From Neckera pumila (lineage: Eukaryota > Streptophyta > Bryopsida > Hypnales > Neckeraceae): a stretch of DNA of 64,000 nucleotides. The position numbers and the translations under genes are program-made. The stretch spans positions 27,904,913-27,968,912 of the forward strand of contig OZ018410.1 of assembly GCA_963969595.1 (NCBI GenBank), given 5' to 3'. Shown here piece by piece: positions 22,342 to 34,600 of the stretch (position 1 is the first letter of the stretch; each line of letters opens with the position of its first letter). Under the pieces are notes generated by a model that was not told the DNA's origin, made no database searches, and was given only the letters and a program-made list of their open reading frames with translations.

Positions 22342-24005
22342 TAGTAGATGGAGATGAGACCTCCTCCAATGCATATTGTTGTACTTGTGCAATGCTATGG
22401 CCACACTAAACTACTTAAGTCTAATCAAAGTAAATACGGTGGAGGCACCCCAAAAATCGTCAAAATAAGGAATTTAGCATAGTTGGAGGCATATTTTCCT
22501 AAAATAATATTTTTGTAGTATTAGTGAGTGAAAATCATGAATCTTAAAAAAAAAAAATTTAGTTGTAATATGTAATTTCTATGCTTTTTCAAAGTATTGG
22601 CTCCCTAGACCACTAAAACTGTCCCATAGGTGTATAGAAGTAAATATGTGTCTTTTAAATGACTCAGCAAATTAGAATTAAACATTTGTAGGACACTTTA
22701 ATGGATGCTTATGGACAGATTTGGTGACAATCTAGAGTTCAATAATGGGGGCATGGATGGGAATGGGTGTTTCTACTTTAAATATAAATCTAAAGCTTGA
22801 AACTTGAAAGCTAGATTTGTAAACAGAAGAAGTACATACAATTGAGCAATACAATCGAGTAGGATTTTGCAAATGATCTCTAATCAAAACTGCACTTTCA
22901 TATGCTTAAACCAATATGATTTCTACTTTCATCAAAAGTTGCGAACGCAGCTTCTTGCACATGTAGACTTTTAGAACTCACGCCACAATGCTGGTAAGCT
23001 AATTTTGGACAAGTCTTGCTCCAATATTTGCAAAAGGAATCCAATACCAATGATATGAAGCCTATTTTATTTTAATAGGGCATCCTATGTTCAATCTATG
23101 ATAGTGGATGATTGCCATATCCTATGTTTGTTATAATTTCATAATTTCCTTTATTAGCCCATTTGTTGGAAGTAAAAAAGAATTCAAATTGTTTGTTTGA
23201 GATTCTTAAAATATTATATTTGGACTCACCAATATTTTTAAGACTAATGCCAAGTGCTTCCTCTAACTAACTTGCTAACCTTTGGTTACCATAGCAAATG
23301 ATTTTTTTTGGAAGGAGAACTGGATACCAACTCTAAACTCAAGCCCTTTCAGAAGCCTAAAATCTCTTCTTATGTCTAATATATAAGGTATAGCCTAGAA
23401 TTTTTAGCCAATATACTAGCGATTGGAGCTTGCTATGCTACGCATTCATCATTAGAATTTTATTAGAATTTTTATGTATTAGATAAAATGCAGAACAAAA
23501 AATTCAATAAATCTTCAAATAAAAATTACTAAAATCTTTCTATAATTTTTTTTATAAATAAGCATATATTGAAATGTACAATAGAAATTTATTGAATGAT
23601 GAATGAAATATATGCAATGGTGAATACTGTAAAAGATACACATTTATTGTAATGCATTCAAAAGATGACTCAATTGTTACAAACAATGGCAACCCAAAAA
23701 CTTGGTGAATTGAAAAGAGAAACTTGTAAATTTCAAAAACTTCATGAACAACTTAATTGTTGTGAAATCCAAAATCGCTTCAATTGAATAAATTTCTCAA
23801 ATCATTTGGTAGTAGCAATAGAATTTTGAAATCATAAAAGCTATAAAAGTGACATTAAAGCGGGTGATTGCAAACTATTACTCTATTTTTGTAGTATAAC
23901 ATTGTGTGAAAATATTATTTTTATGTATGTATGATTGAAAACATTTTTACAAAATATTAAAATTAATTATTTCAAAGACTTATTGAAATCATTATCATGC
24001 ATTCT
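22342..24005. other. AT-rich intergenic DNA
   Basis: No gene or well-bounded repeat recognised on either strand. Confidence 0.5.
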
Positions 24006-24013
24006 ATTCAAAA

Positions 24014-24287
24014 CAGGGCTTTTTTTTTTTTTTTGAAAAAGTGCCAGGATGACGATCGCTTAAAATTTGGAGAAGCATTTTATTTCTTTGTACATCCATT
24101 TTTGTACCATAAAACACTTTTCAATCAAATTCATACACTTTTTCATCCAAACTTGACAATTTCATTTACATTTTAAATTGGATTGAAACTTTTTTAGTGA
24201 AAAAAGATTACTTTTTTCTGGCGAAAAAAAGACTTTCACTATGAAATGGTGCTTTCTGGCCCTATATTGCCCAAAAAAAAAGGATTG
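24014..24287 (-). mobile_element. hAT-type MITE, family 2, 274 bp
   Basis: It starts CAGGGCTTTTTTT and ends AAAAAAAAAGGATTG. Flanks ATTCAAAA (24006-24013) and ATTCAAAT (24288-24295) match at 7 of 8 bases. It is the reverse complement of the 15813-16088 family along its whole length, including 'gtgccaggatgacgatcgctt'. Confidence 0.85.
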
Positions 24288-24295
24288 ATTCAAAT

Positions 24296-25358
24296 ATATC
24301 AAAAGTTTACTAATATGTGATACAATGAATGCGTAGCATAGCAAGCATGAGCCCCTATTATTAATGGTAGCATTTGTGATATTACAAAGGGAGTTATGAT
24401 TTTAGTAGTATGATAAATGCATTACTTTACACATTTGATTATATTAATTTTTAATGGATGAGCTTCTATGCTCTCAATTTTTGTCATGATTTTGTAAAAC
24501 TTTTCACTAAGATTAAAAAGAACATTAACTTTAGGAGAATGTATTTTTTATTTCAATCGATGCCTACTACCTAAGAACAAAAAGTTATACCATAATACCA
24601 TCAAAGCGACCAAGTCTGGCAACAAAAAAACATTCATAAAAAATTGGAATAAAAATAAGAAAGAATTTTTTTCTTATAGATTAAATTTTTTTCTATATGA
24701 AAAGCTTTTAATCATTCCATTTGGATTGGTGATGTGAAAGTTATAGAGTTTCTTGTTTTTTGGGCAATCATAACATCTTTTTTACCCAAGAAGTTATAAA
24801 ATATGATTTATTAATCATATCTACTATACAATTTGTTCATTGCTACTAAACTATTCAATTAAAGTATACAAGAATGGACGACTAGTGTAAGATGAACATG
24901 TTCATTTGCCCCCCAAAACGGTTTGGAATAAAATCTTCAAGCAAATCATTGGTCCAAATTTTTTTTTTAAAATTCACTTAAAGCTAAAGAACATAGAATA
25001 AGAACATAGAATAGACAGGAAATACCAATGAAAAAAAAAATTATAATTAAAAAACTATAGCATTATAATTTAAAGAAACTATAGTCATTCTACCTGTCAT
25101 AAGCTAGTTTACCTTATATAAATAAGTATGACAAAAACATTCAGATCCTTTGAATATATTTTGTATTTAAATTTAGATTTTTCACTTTTTCATTTAAGAA
25201 TTAACAATGATTTCAAATTTTCACAATAGAAGTCATGTGACTCCATCTCGAAAAAATAAAACGACAAAATTTCATTCATATATAGTTGAAAAATGACAGC
25301 AAACAGAGTGAAGGATTGGGAGGCCTGAATCCGTGGTCATGGGTCCGTCCTTTCAGGG
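24296..25358. other. AT-rich DNA ending in a TTAA-type element terminus
   Basis: The right end is CCTTTCAGGG at 25349-25358 followed by TTAA at 25359-25362. The preceding segment 'gtggtcatgggtccgtcc' matches the end of the 11093-11639 element. The left end is not clear; 'ccccccaaaacgg' near 24909 is a weak candidate. No gene. Confidence 0.4.
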
Positions 25359-25362
25359 TTAA

Positions 25363-26200
25363 GTCTGTAACAAACCTGTCTCACATTCAGACTGTTTCAA
25401 CTTTTAATATTCTATCTTCCAAGCAGTCCGGATAAGAGGGCTAGATGGTATTCTATCTTAGCAGATGTTGCCCATTCACTTCTCTACAAAATTTCATAAG
25501 TCAAAACTGCTGAATTTTCCAGCAACAATCACCGATCAATTTGCATACGACAGGTTTTCCACGGACATAACGCAACATGCAGGAAAGGAGTTCAAACTTT
25601 GTGACACACAAATGTAGGTTGGCAGGTCTGAAGCAGAGATGAGAATGGCAACAAGAGCATCTGAACTCAAACCTAAGAAAATCGTCTTCAGAATCACAAG
25701 CTCGTCTCAGTCGGAGTTAGGAAAGGAGAGCACACCAGCCATAATCCCAAATTAAGGAGCCATAAGTCATGAACTCGCTCCTTCTTCTCTACTTGACAAT
25801 ATCATGTAACAACCTCTGAATAAGGCGTATTACAAGCGGCATACCGCTCAAACCATCCAGATGGCTATATGTATGACTCTTAGGTCATGATTTAGCCCTT
25901 GAAATGCTACATGCTCCAAGCACATATGCACAGTCCAGACGGTAAGAGAAGCATCCTCCAAGTCGATGCATACGACCTAATACAAGCTTCAAAGAGTTGC
26001 AGATATGGCAGCAGTGCAACACAATCCTCGATGTATTCAGAGTAGAACCATTCTGGAGAAGCTAGTCACCAGTAGCTCCGCTGAAAGTAACAACTGCCAG
26101 AAATTTTCCACATCCAAGCAAATTACGTGCATTATATTCCAAAAAAATCGCTGTCCAATTACCAAGCACAAAACAAGAATTCCGCTCACAGAAGAGTATC
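25363..26200. other. Probable 3'-UTR and flank of the CUE-domain gene
   Basis: Composition is gene-like and less AT-rich than the DNA beyond 25360. There is no coding signal of its own; the 128-codon plus-strand frame at 26005-26391 is antisense to the CUE gene end. Confidence 0.4.
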
Positions 26201-27025
26201 TTAGAATACGTCCGGGTGAAAGCGTCCCGGCATGGAACTTCCCTCTTGTGCCTGACGAAGATGTAGTGTCAGAGAATAATTGTTCAATTCCAACGTTCGT
26301 ACTTGTTCCTGGTACTGCGAAAGAAGTTGCTTCACTTGCTGAAGCTCCAATGCTCGTCCTTCGTGGTCTTGCTGCCGCTCGTGTTGGATAGCAACAGCTC
26401 TTTTCAGAATCTGATTATCATGCATCAGTCCTCGATTCTGCTCCTTGAGCACCACATTCTCCTTCTGGATGTCGTCAATGACAGCTGCGGAGCGGGATAT
26501 AACAGTCTTTTCAAATGCCTCAAGTGTATGCATAGCCCTACCTCGCGCACTTTCCAAGTCGCTTGCATTCATCATTTGGCTAACCAAAAGCTCCACCCAT
26601 TTACTTCCTTCTGACTGCGTCTGGCTGGAGGCTTCAGCTTGTTGCACGCCAACCTCGTCTGGGCGGCCTGAGAACGGGTCAGAGGCATGCTGGTCGGCAG
26701 CGACTTGCCGTGACGTAGACAATCGCAGCAGATTCAGGCTCTTAATAGCAGAGTCCAAATCGTTGTTGGATGCTTCTAACACCTTCTCCACCGCTTGTTC
26801 TTCCATGTCGGGGAAGAGGGCATGGAGTTGCGAAAGGAGACAACCCGCCTCAAGGCGGGTGTCGAAAGTCGGGCCACTTCTGGTACCAGACGATGATGAG
26901 AGTGAGGGTGTACTGGCAAACCAGGCGGGCGAATTTCCTTGCGCGAACCTCAGGCGCTTGGATACCGGCGGCGAGCTGTGCAAATCCTCAAAGAGCGACC
27001 GCTTCCCGCAAACCGCGGCAGACAT
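26201..27025 (-). CDS. CUE-domain (ubiquitin-binding) coiled-coil protein
   Basis: Single-exon 274-aa protein of the plant family represented by Arabidopsis At5g32440 and At1g80040, annotated there as a Cue/ubiquitin-system component. The family start MSAAVCGKRS fits the ATG at 27023-27025; in-frame codons upstream (to 27037) begin with TTG, so I use the ATG. Numbered from it, residues 1-35 hold the conserved CGKRSLFEDL and SPPVSKRLR blocks. The CUE domain lies at about 62-101 (LHALFPDMEEQAVEKVLE, then NNDLDSAIKSLN). A conserved KWVELLVSQMMNASD block follows at about 142-156, then a long coiled coil at about 182-261. The last residues GRFHPDVF are the family's invariant tail. CUE domains bind mono-ubiquitin; the cellular role of this family is not established. 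The long plus-strand frame at 26445-27572 is its shadow. Confidence 0.92.
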   Translation of the reverse strand: MSAAVCGKRSLFEDLHSSPPVSKRLRFAQGNSPAWFASTPSLSSSSGTRSGPTFDTRLEAGCLLSQLHALFPDMEEQAVEKVLEASNNDLDSAIKSLNLLRLSTSRQVAADQHASDPFSGRPDEVGVQQAEASSQTQSEGSKWVELLVSQMMNASDLESARGRAMHTLEAFEKTVISRSAAVIDDIQKENVVLKEQNRGLMHDNQILKRAVAIQHERQQDHEGRALELQQVKQLLSQYQEQVRTLELNNYSLTLHLRQAQEGSSMPGRFHPDVF

Positions 27026-27620
27026 CGCATCCAACAATCCCCCGGTCTGTCCCTCTCCGTCTTCAATCCCCTCACAACTCCTCCTCCTTCCCCTTCTCCA
27101 AACCGCTACCGCAACAGCAAGCCCTTCGCATCAGCTCCTCGACCATGCTCCCTCCCCCCAAACCCGCCGTCCTCAACACGCCACAAACCACGAATCAACA
27201 CCGAACACCACTCCCAAATCCTGTAATCGCCGCTCAAAACAAAACCTTGCGAGCAATACCTCAGCCGCGCCAGCACATCCCACCACATGCAACAGCAACC
27301 CCAAATACTCCACCTCGAAGACGCTCCCGCTCGAGATACTCCACCAAATTGGAGGAAAAAACGTATTCTGCAAACCTCAGGCCAGCTGCGAGCCACTTAG
27401 CACGGGAGTGACGACCTTGGACCGATGGCGGTGGCGATGGCGATGGCGTTGGGGAATTCGGTGTTGGCGTTGGTGCGGTAGAGATGGTGCGAGAAAGACG
27501 ACTCTAGGGTTTCGTCGTATCGGTCAATTGGTGAGGAGGGCATTTCCCTTTCTTGCCCCGGGCTTCTACTGAAACCCTCCTCTACCCGGCCCGGCCCGGT
27601 CTGGCGTACACGTTATGGAT
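27026..27620 (-). promoter_or_regulatory. 5' leader and promoter region of the CUE-domain gene
   Basis: GC-rich, gene-like stretch directly upstream on the minus strand, ending near a GC-rich 'cggcccggcccgg' at about 27589. Beyond it the DNA becomes AT-rich. No TATA box is obvious. An 18-codon plus-strand frame at about 27425 rich in alanine and valine is probably chance. Confidence 0.35.
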
Positions 27621-28978
27621 TAATTGTACTGTACGGTTTTCAGGACGGCGTATAGTAATAACGACGTAATTTACTTAGTCACTGTCCAGTCTGATCCTAA
27701 CCCCCATAACACCGTATATCTGTATCTTAATATATTTTCTCACCTCCCTAATCCTCAATCCTCATCATATTTATCTAAATGCAATCTTTATTGCCCTTTA
27801 CATAGTATTTTATTTTTCGTCTACTAATAAATAAAGTAATAGCAATTAGAAAAACTTCAAAGCTAACTTTAAAAATAACTACCAGTTGACTTTTGAATTA
27901 CTAACTCATATGAAAATATATAAATGTCTATTTTTAACTCATATATGGTCCAAATCTCAACATCATTAACAATCAGCTTACGTTACCTAGAAAGTTACCT
28001 CATGACTCACTACTTGTCTATATGGAGGATGGAGGCGCATGTAAACTGGGCATTGAATTCTCTAAAAAACTAGGCCAAGAATTGGTGTACCAATCTTTGC
28101 CACATATATGGTTTTGGGTTGTTGAAAATTATTGATGGGTAGTAACAAATAAATATTTACACAATATAAAATGTCAAGAAATTAGTGAGGGGCAACCTAA
28201 TTTCACTATTCATTGTAGGCTTTGTGCATATTGAAGAATGGATGATTTTCATCTAATTTTTTTTGTTCAATTCTCAATTATTGATGTTGTATCCACATCA
28301 TTAGGTTGAGTCAAAAACAATTTAGTTTTATTTTTCTTTTGTATGGGGTTGTTTATTAAAAAAATGGTCCACTATCCAATGTATTTCAACACTTTGAGTT
28401 TTTTCTTGAAAGCTGGATTTTGACATTCAAAATGATTTCTTTTGCTTTTGTGAAAAAATAACTAGATGAAGTTTTTAAAATTTAGTTTCAACTCCACTTA
28501 GAAATTTTGAAAAATTCCTTACAATAAGCATTTTGAGAGAAGTTTGAAGTTGAATATATATAACCAAGTGTTTAAATAGAGTGACATGGAAAAAAATTTA
28601 TACAATAATGCTCTACACTATAATGTACTTCTATTCTAAAAATTTAGATTTTTTGAACATGATTTGTATTTGATATGAATTTTCTTCATTGTTTCTTCAA
28701 AAATTCATAGTGTTTTTAATTTACTCCAAAAATTTGAAAATTTTAGGACAAATACCGGAATTGTGATTTCATTTGTATAAAATAGATCTAAAAAAATATA
28801 CTCACAAACAAAGCAGAAATATAAGATACAGAAGGAGGACTTTCAAGTTTGAATATATAGTCATAGACTCTATCTTTTCGGGGTTGAATATTTTTGAACA
28901 AAATGAAAGGCCATTGATCTTTCTTTGATACCATACCAAATTTTTAAAATGTAAAAAAGTGATGGAAGTAAAATCATA
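27621..28978. other. AT-rich intergenic DNA with a decayed repeat
   Basis: No gene. About 28490-28760 resembles the interior of the TTAA-flanked 11093-11639 element ('gaaattttgaaaaatt', then 'atttgatatgaattttcttc') but lacks its ends. Confidence 0.45.
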
Positions 28979-28982
28979 ATAA

Positions 28983-29901
28983 CCCCTAAACGCCCAAGGC
29001 CTTTTTTCTGCCAAAAAACACCCAAAACTACCATTTTTTTTGCAAAGAGTATAAAAAAACTAAAAATATTTTTTTGCACATCTAACCATAGGATCTTTTA
29101 CCTGACCAATATGAGAATGTGTGGAAAAAATTTCAGAATTTCTGACCGCACAGATTGCAAGATATCTACGTTTGAAGTGAAAAAAACAAATTGTTCAGCA
29201 CATTGTGGGACTGGATTTTTTGACTATGAACATTTTTAACTTAAAATTTTTACACTGCGGGGTTTTGAGCTTTAAATGTTTATGGTAGAGAATTGAGTTG
29301 ACAATCTATCCCAAAAAAAGAAATTCAAAAAAACTTAATTTTCATTAGTGAAAAATTTATTAAATAGAAGTAGGTACGAGATAGAAGGAAAATCTAAAAT
29401 ATTCATATATTTTAGATGGAATTAAAATGCACTAATCCCAATGGTCAGATTGTTTTAGCAAGTAAACTTAACCATGCCAAAAAAAATTTGGAAAAATTTG
29501 AAAAATTGCATTCAAAAATGAATCCTACAAGTGATTTTTTTCAAAAGATGTTCTAACTGCCCAAAAAACAAGAATGTCCATAACTTTCTCATAACAAATC
29601 CAAATGAAATGAATCAAATCTTTTTAGATAGACAAAAATGTAAACTATGAGAAAAAAAATACTTTAAGAAAAAAAAAAAAAAAGTGCAAATTTTTTTTGC
29701 TGCCCACTGTCCCCTGTTTTGAGCTTATTTGGTCATATTTTTGTTCTCGGGCACCAATTGTCAAAAAAATTAAAATCCCATGAAGCTAATAAGTTTTTCT
29801 ACCTCCCAAAAAAGTTTCAAAAAATCAGGAGAAAATTTCAGCCCGTAGGTACCTGCCCGAAAACGCATTTGTCCCTCGAAGGGACAACGGGCTTTTAGGG
29901 A
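28983..29901 (+). mobile_element. TTAA-type (piggyBac-like) non-autonomous element, 919 bp
   Basis: It starts CCCCTAAACG and ends CTTTTAGGGA, with flanks ATAA and TTAA (29902-29905). It is very similar to 47586-48496. CTGCCC occurs at 29557, 29700 and 29853. The subterminal region contains a perfect small palindrome around 'gtccctcgaagggac' near 29871. No coding capacity. Confidence 0.8.
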
Positions 29902-29905
29902 TTAA

Positions 29906-31510
29906 ATATAAATACTAGCCGCAAAATTAGGTTGAGGCTTATTCTATTGAGCTTTATGGACATATCCTTTGGACAAGAGAAATTAATTTTGAATAATTTC
30001 TTGTGATAGAAGATTATTTTATAATTCATCTAAATTATTCATTGACTCTCAGATAATTCTTCTTTAGATTTTTTGCGGCTACGTCATTACATTGGGTCTA
30101 ATTTTTTGACATATAATGGGGAGAAATCCTTGCTGCTCCATGCTTTGGAATTTTACCTTTGTTTTTCTTTGAAACTTGTCTTCATTATATATATAAATGT
30201 GGCAATGTTGTTAATTATGTCGTGCAACAATCAAATATATCATCTTGCAAAAATAGTTTTATCCACTTTATAATAGGGTTATAATGTAGGGGTATTGCAT
30301 AATACTTACTCAACACTAGGCAAATTGCACAAAGTTCTTGTTTTATATGATCAACATAGTTAAATTGTAGAAATGAGATATCATAATGTACTATTGTATT
30401 ATGGTAAGTTCAACACTTTTTGGAGGTCAAAATTGATTTTTTGTATTTGACAAATAGACATTGCAACCCCTAATCCTAAGGGAAGATAGAGATTTCATGA
30501 ATTTTTTAAAGTTTATATTCAAAGAAGACAATGTTATTTATTAAGAGTAGCCATTTTCTATATAGTCAAATTTATTTTGAAAAAATGACTTCAAAAATGC
30601 ACCAAAGATATAATTTCTATTATTAAAATTGAAAACGTTTATGATTGTTCAAATTCCAACTTCAAGTGAGTTGTAAGAAAAGGCACTAGATTAATGAATA
30701 AGAGCATCAACATTTTTTCCAACATTAATCAAATTATACTACATATTTTGCATTGTTGTCCTTAGAATGTTTATTTGGCAATAGAGATTTTAGTTTTAGA
30801 AATAAAAAGACAATCCAGTCTTATTTGCAGAAATAAAATAAAATTTAAAATAAAAAAATCTTCTACTTGAATATGTTGCCCAAAATTAGACAAGGACTCT
30901 CCTAAAGACCAAAGTCCTATAATTAATTTTTTTGGAATTTGGATAGGTTCTTATGATCAGTATGATATCAATTTTTTATTAAAAAAATTTGAATCAATTT
31001 TTGAAAGTAAGAGAATGTACTAGATTTTTAGGAATATAATATTTATTCTAGTTGATGCCCAAGGGCAAAAGGTATGCCCTCCTAAGCACAAAATGCTTGA
31101 GCACAAGCAACAACAACAAGAATTCTAAACAATTATTTTCCACAAAATATGTTCTTTGAATGTTAAAAAAAAAACATCACTATGTTTGTGTTTATATCAA
31201 ATGAACATCAACATCAATGATAGTGTTAATTTTTTTTTACAATACTCAATTGATATCGCTTGCAACATCCACAAAAATATGCTTTTCCGAGCCATTCACC
31301 CTTTGACATCCTGGTGTTCTGTAAAGCATGCATGTTTTTGGTTAATATAAGAAAAAACATATTTTTTGTCTAATGTATCCCTTCCATTTGGACTAGTGTT
31401 GTGAGAGTTATAGGAAATCTTGTTTTGTAGTCCATCATGACAATATTTTGAAAAACAATGCATAAAATTCATATTTGAATTCACTTTTCATAAAACACCT
31501 TCACAGAGAA
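29906..31510. other. AT-rich intergenic DNA
   Basis: No gene. Short frames (30073-30273, 31156-31350) have no recognisable features. Confidence 0.5.
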
Positions 31511-31728
31511 CACTATAAGAAACTCGCGTTTTAGGTGACAAGCCCAAATTTTCCTTGGATGGATTTTAGTGGACATCCAATGCAACAAATCTATACGTTT
31601 TGACAACAAGTACGTCCAACATCACATCAATGTTGACATAAAAACATGGGTTTGTTGCATTAGACATCCACTAAAATCTGTCAAGAAAAATCAGGGCTTG
31701 TCACCTAAAACACGGGTTTCTTATAGTG
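31511..31728. mobile_element. CACTA-ended MITE, 218 bp, with ~85-bp inverted arms
   Basis: The termini are CACTATAAGAAA and TTTCTTATAGTG. The arms pair over about 85 bp with a low mismatch rate; both carry 'gttttaggtgacaagccc' on one strand or the other. A ~50-bp spacer separates them. The 3-bp flanks are GAA and AAA, matching at two of three. Transcription would give a long near-perfect hairpin. Confidence 0.85.
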
Positions 31729-31949
31729 AAAGGTTCATATGGGATAACAAATACTTGCAACAAGAATATCTCAATTAGGATTAGCATGATTTTTCATTCT
31801 ATTGTTAAATGTAGGAAAAATCAAATCTAAAATTAGACATGGCTTATATATACCAAGGACATTAAAAAGTTGGAGAAGGAATCAGGACTCATTTTTGTAT
31901 TTTTAGTTGGTGTTTCTTTTGTTTTGGATTTTTACCATTTGGGGGGACT

Positions 31950-32935
31950 ATAAGCTGTATGCATTGCAAAGATTTGCATCCAAAGTGTCCACTCATACTC
32001 AAAGGTGATTAATTGAAGAAGAAATTATAACTCATTTTTGTATTTTTGGTTGGTGACTTTTTTGGGTTTTTTTTTTTTTTCCATCTTTTGGCCCTATGAA
32101 GTGCGTATGTTGTGAAGAATTGCATCTACAATGTCATGTTATATTCAAAAGTTGTTAATTGGAAAGGGAATCATGACTCATTTATTTATTCTTGGATGAT
32201 ATTTCTTTTTATTTGGGATTTTTCCATCCTTCGAGCTAGTGTTTTTTATTTTCCGGCGATTTGGTGCAAAATTACACCAAATTTTATGGCCTGGCACTAC
32301 TCTTATAGAAAAAAATGGTACTAGAAAGGTGGAAAGTGCCAGAAAACTTTGTATAAAAAAATTCTTAGATGAAATTGCCAGATTGTGGATGACAACTGAA
32401 TTATGGATATGTGATATGTTCTAATATGATATTTCTATCCAATATATGGATGAATGTTGAAATTTGGAGCAGCACTATAACATTCAATATTGCCACTTTG
32501 GTACTTTATGAAAAATGAAAAATGAAAACATTACTTCGAGCCTATGAAGTGTGTGCATTGTGAAGAGTTGCATCCAGAGTGTCCCATCATATTCAAATGT
32601 GATTAATTGGAAAGGGATTGTGATTTATTTTTATATTTTTGATTGATGTCTTTTTCTTTTTTCTGTTATTTCCATCTTTTGGAACTATGAAGTGTATACA
32701 TTGTAAAGAGTTGTATCGAAAGCAACCCATTATACTTGAAGATGTGTACATTGTGATGAATTGCATTGAAAGCGTGCCTTCATACTCAAAAGTAATTAAT
32801 TGAATAGAGAATCATGACTCATTTTTGTATTTTGGATTGGTGTCTTTTTTTTATTTGATTTCTCTCTATCCTTTGGAACTATGAGGTGTGGATTGTAAAA
32901 AGTTGCATTTCTGTATTTTTGGTTGCTAAACCTTA
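31950..32935. repeat. ~145-bp satellite, block 1
   Basis: Diverged monomers contain, in order, 'gagttgcatccaaagcgtcc', 'tgattaattgga', 'actcatttttgta' and 'ccatctttt..actatgaggtgt'. The anchor TGCATC or its variant is at 31975, 32121, 32569 and 32712. After subtracting the hAT MITE and its duplication at 32229-32541, the spacings are 146, 143 and 143 bp. The last units are decayed. Related blocks lie at 37075-37560, 39040-39790 and 40900-41410. Confidence 0.8.
32237..32533 (-). mobile_element. hAT-type MITE, family 1, 297 bp, inserted in a satellite monomer
   Basis: It starts TAGTGTTTTTT and ends AAAACATTA. A perfect 8-bp duplication CTTCGAGC lies at 32229-32236 and 32534-32541. It is in reverse orientation to 10323-10617. 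Removing it and one duplication restores an ordinary ~145-bp monomer, so the satellite is older than the insertion. Confidence 0.92.
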
Positions 32936-33239
32936 AATCCTAAACCCCAAATCCTCAATTGATCTTGTTACATTTTGTTCTTAATTTTTATAAAGATTAA
33001 TGTAGAGTTACATCCCTTTGGACAAAATAATTATATACTAATGTTGTTTATGAAAGATTTGTACTCTTTATAAATATAAATTTAAGTAAATTTATTAGTT
33101 TGTCTTTGGAATCCATTTAATTTAGCAATTTAGATGGTGTAAGTTTAAGATTCAAATACCTAAGATTTAAATACTTGTTATGTAGGTCTCTTCCACCTTC
33201 TCTCCCATCTAATACCTTCTTTACCATGGGCATCATGGC

Positions 33240-33835
33240 CATGTGTCACCATTGTCTTATACAATTATTATAAATGATATATGGACCTAATTTGAATTAG
33301 TCTCAACCACTTGGGATAGATAATGACACTAAGTTATATGCTTGATTAATACCATTTCCTTCATTGGTTGCCAATACATATTTTTGAACCCAGCCACATT
33401 AGTTGATGGTATGACATCAGATGGCTGAATCATGCTATATTAATGGATGGTGGCTTGGAATTCAAATAAATAGACTTAATTAAATCATGGATAGTGGGAT
33501 TTAAGTTAGGCTCAATCACTTGGGACAAATTCTGATATAGGAATATTTGACTTAATTAGTTCCATCTTTTGTATTGGATGTCAATGTATATACAATATCC
33601 AATCGTATTAGATGACATCACGTGGTTGAACCATGCCATATTAATGAACGGCGGCTTAAAGTCTGAATAAAGGGACCTAATTTAATCTTGGGTGGTGGAG
33701 TTTGAATTAGGATCAACCACTTGGGTTTTGTTCTTGCATAAGGTTGTTTGATTTAATGAGTTTCTTTTCCCTCTTTGGATGCCAAGGCATATTCAAAACC
33801 TAACCGTAGCTAAACTATGTTATGGATGGAGGCTT
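33240..33835. repeat. Three tandem ~205-bp units
   Basis: The anchor 'caaccacttggg' (one copy with a mismatch) is at 33304, 33513 and 33714. Other shared segments are 'gacatcacgtggttgaacc' (or variant) and 'atattaatggatggtggctt'. The unit differs in sequence from the 145-bp satellite nearby. Confidence 0.7.
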
Positions 33836-34600
33836 GTAAACAATATAAATATATGGTTGAACCTACTCGTGAACCTACACAAAATGTTTTGTTGATTGGT
33901 TTCTATAAGTGCTTTGGAAGTGATTATAAGTGTTTGGAGTAAGGAGATTAGAGATGATGTCTTTACAAGTCCCATGTGATTTCTGTAATGTAAATTTTGT
34001 CTATTCAACAAAACCCCAAGACAACAAATATAAAGGAATAGTTCCTCTAAGAAATGTCAATAAATCTAATGTTTTGTGACTAAAGTCACTTGTTTTGTAT
34101 TGTGGATATTCATTTACTTGTATTCTAAATTCATTTGAGAAAATAACTAAAGAAACCACACTCAATGTCAATTGGTCTCAGTCCAATCCCAATGTTTATA
34201 TACAATAGATTCAAATGTATGCAGTCCCAGTCCTATATAGTATTGTAGTTCGTGTCAAGTATTCTTGTCAAATCCTCAGGTTTTATCAATTTGTCATGGG
34301 GTATACATGCTCTATCAACTTAATCAAGACATCAAATTATATACTTTTAAATATAATAAACTTTTAGGGACAATAGTTCTTTTCGTTAATTCTTTTTATA
34401 TTCTTCCCGTCTAAAATTGTATTTAAAATTACTAGCCTAATTGCCACTTTATCATGCAAATATCAAGCCGGTATTTCTATTATTTCTTCCAGAATGCAAA
34501 GTATGAATAATTTGAATTCATTCTTGGTTTATTTATTTTGTATTTTTGAGGTCAACATTTTCCAAAATGAGCTTTTCCAAAATGAATTTGTTAATGGCTT
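33836..34600. other. AT-rich intergenic DNA
   Basis: No gene or bounded repeat recognised. Confidence 0.45.

Noticed and set aside
27425..27481. Short plus-strand frame rich in Ala/Val with a GT after it, as a first exon
   Set aside because: No downstream exon follows and it lies in the leader of the minus-strand CUE gene.
26445..27572. 375-codon plus-strand open frame
   Set aside because: It is the antisense shadow of the CUE-domain gene, whose minus-strand product matches a plant family end to end.
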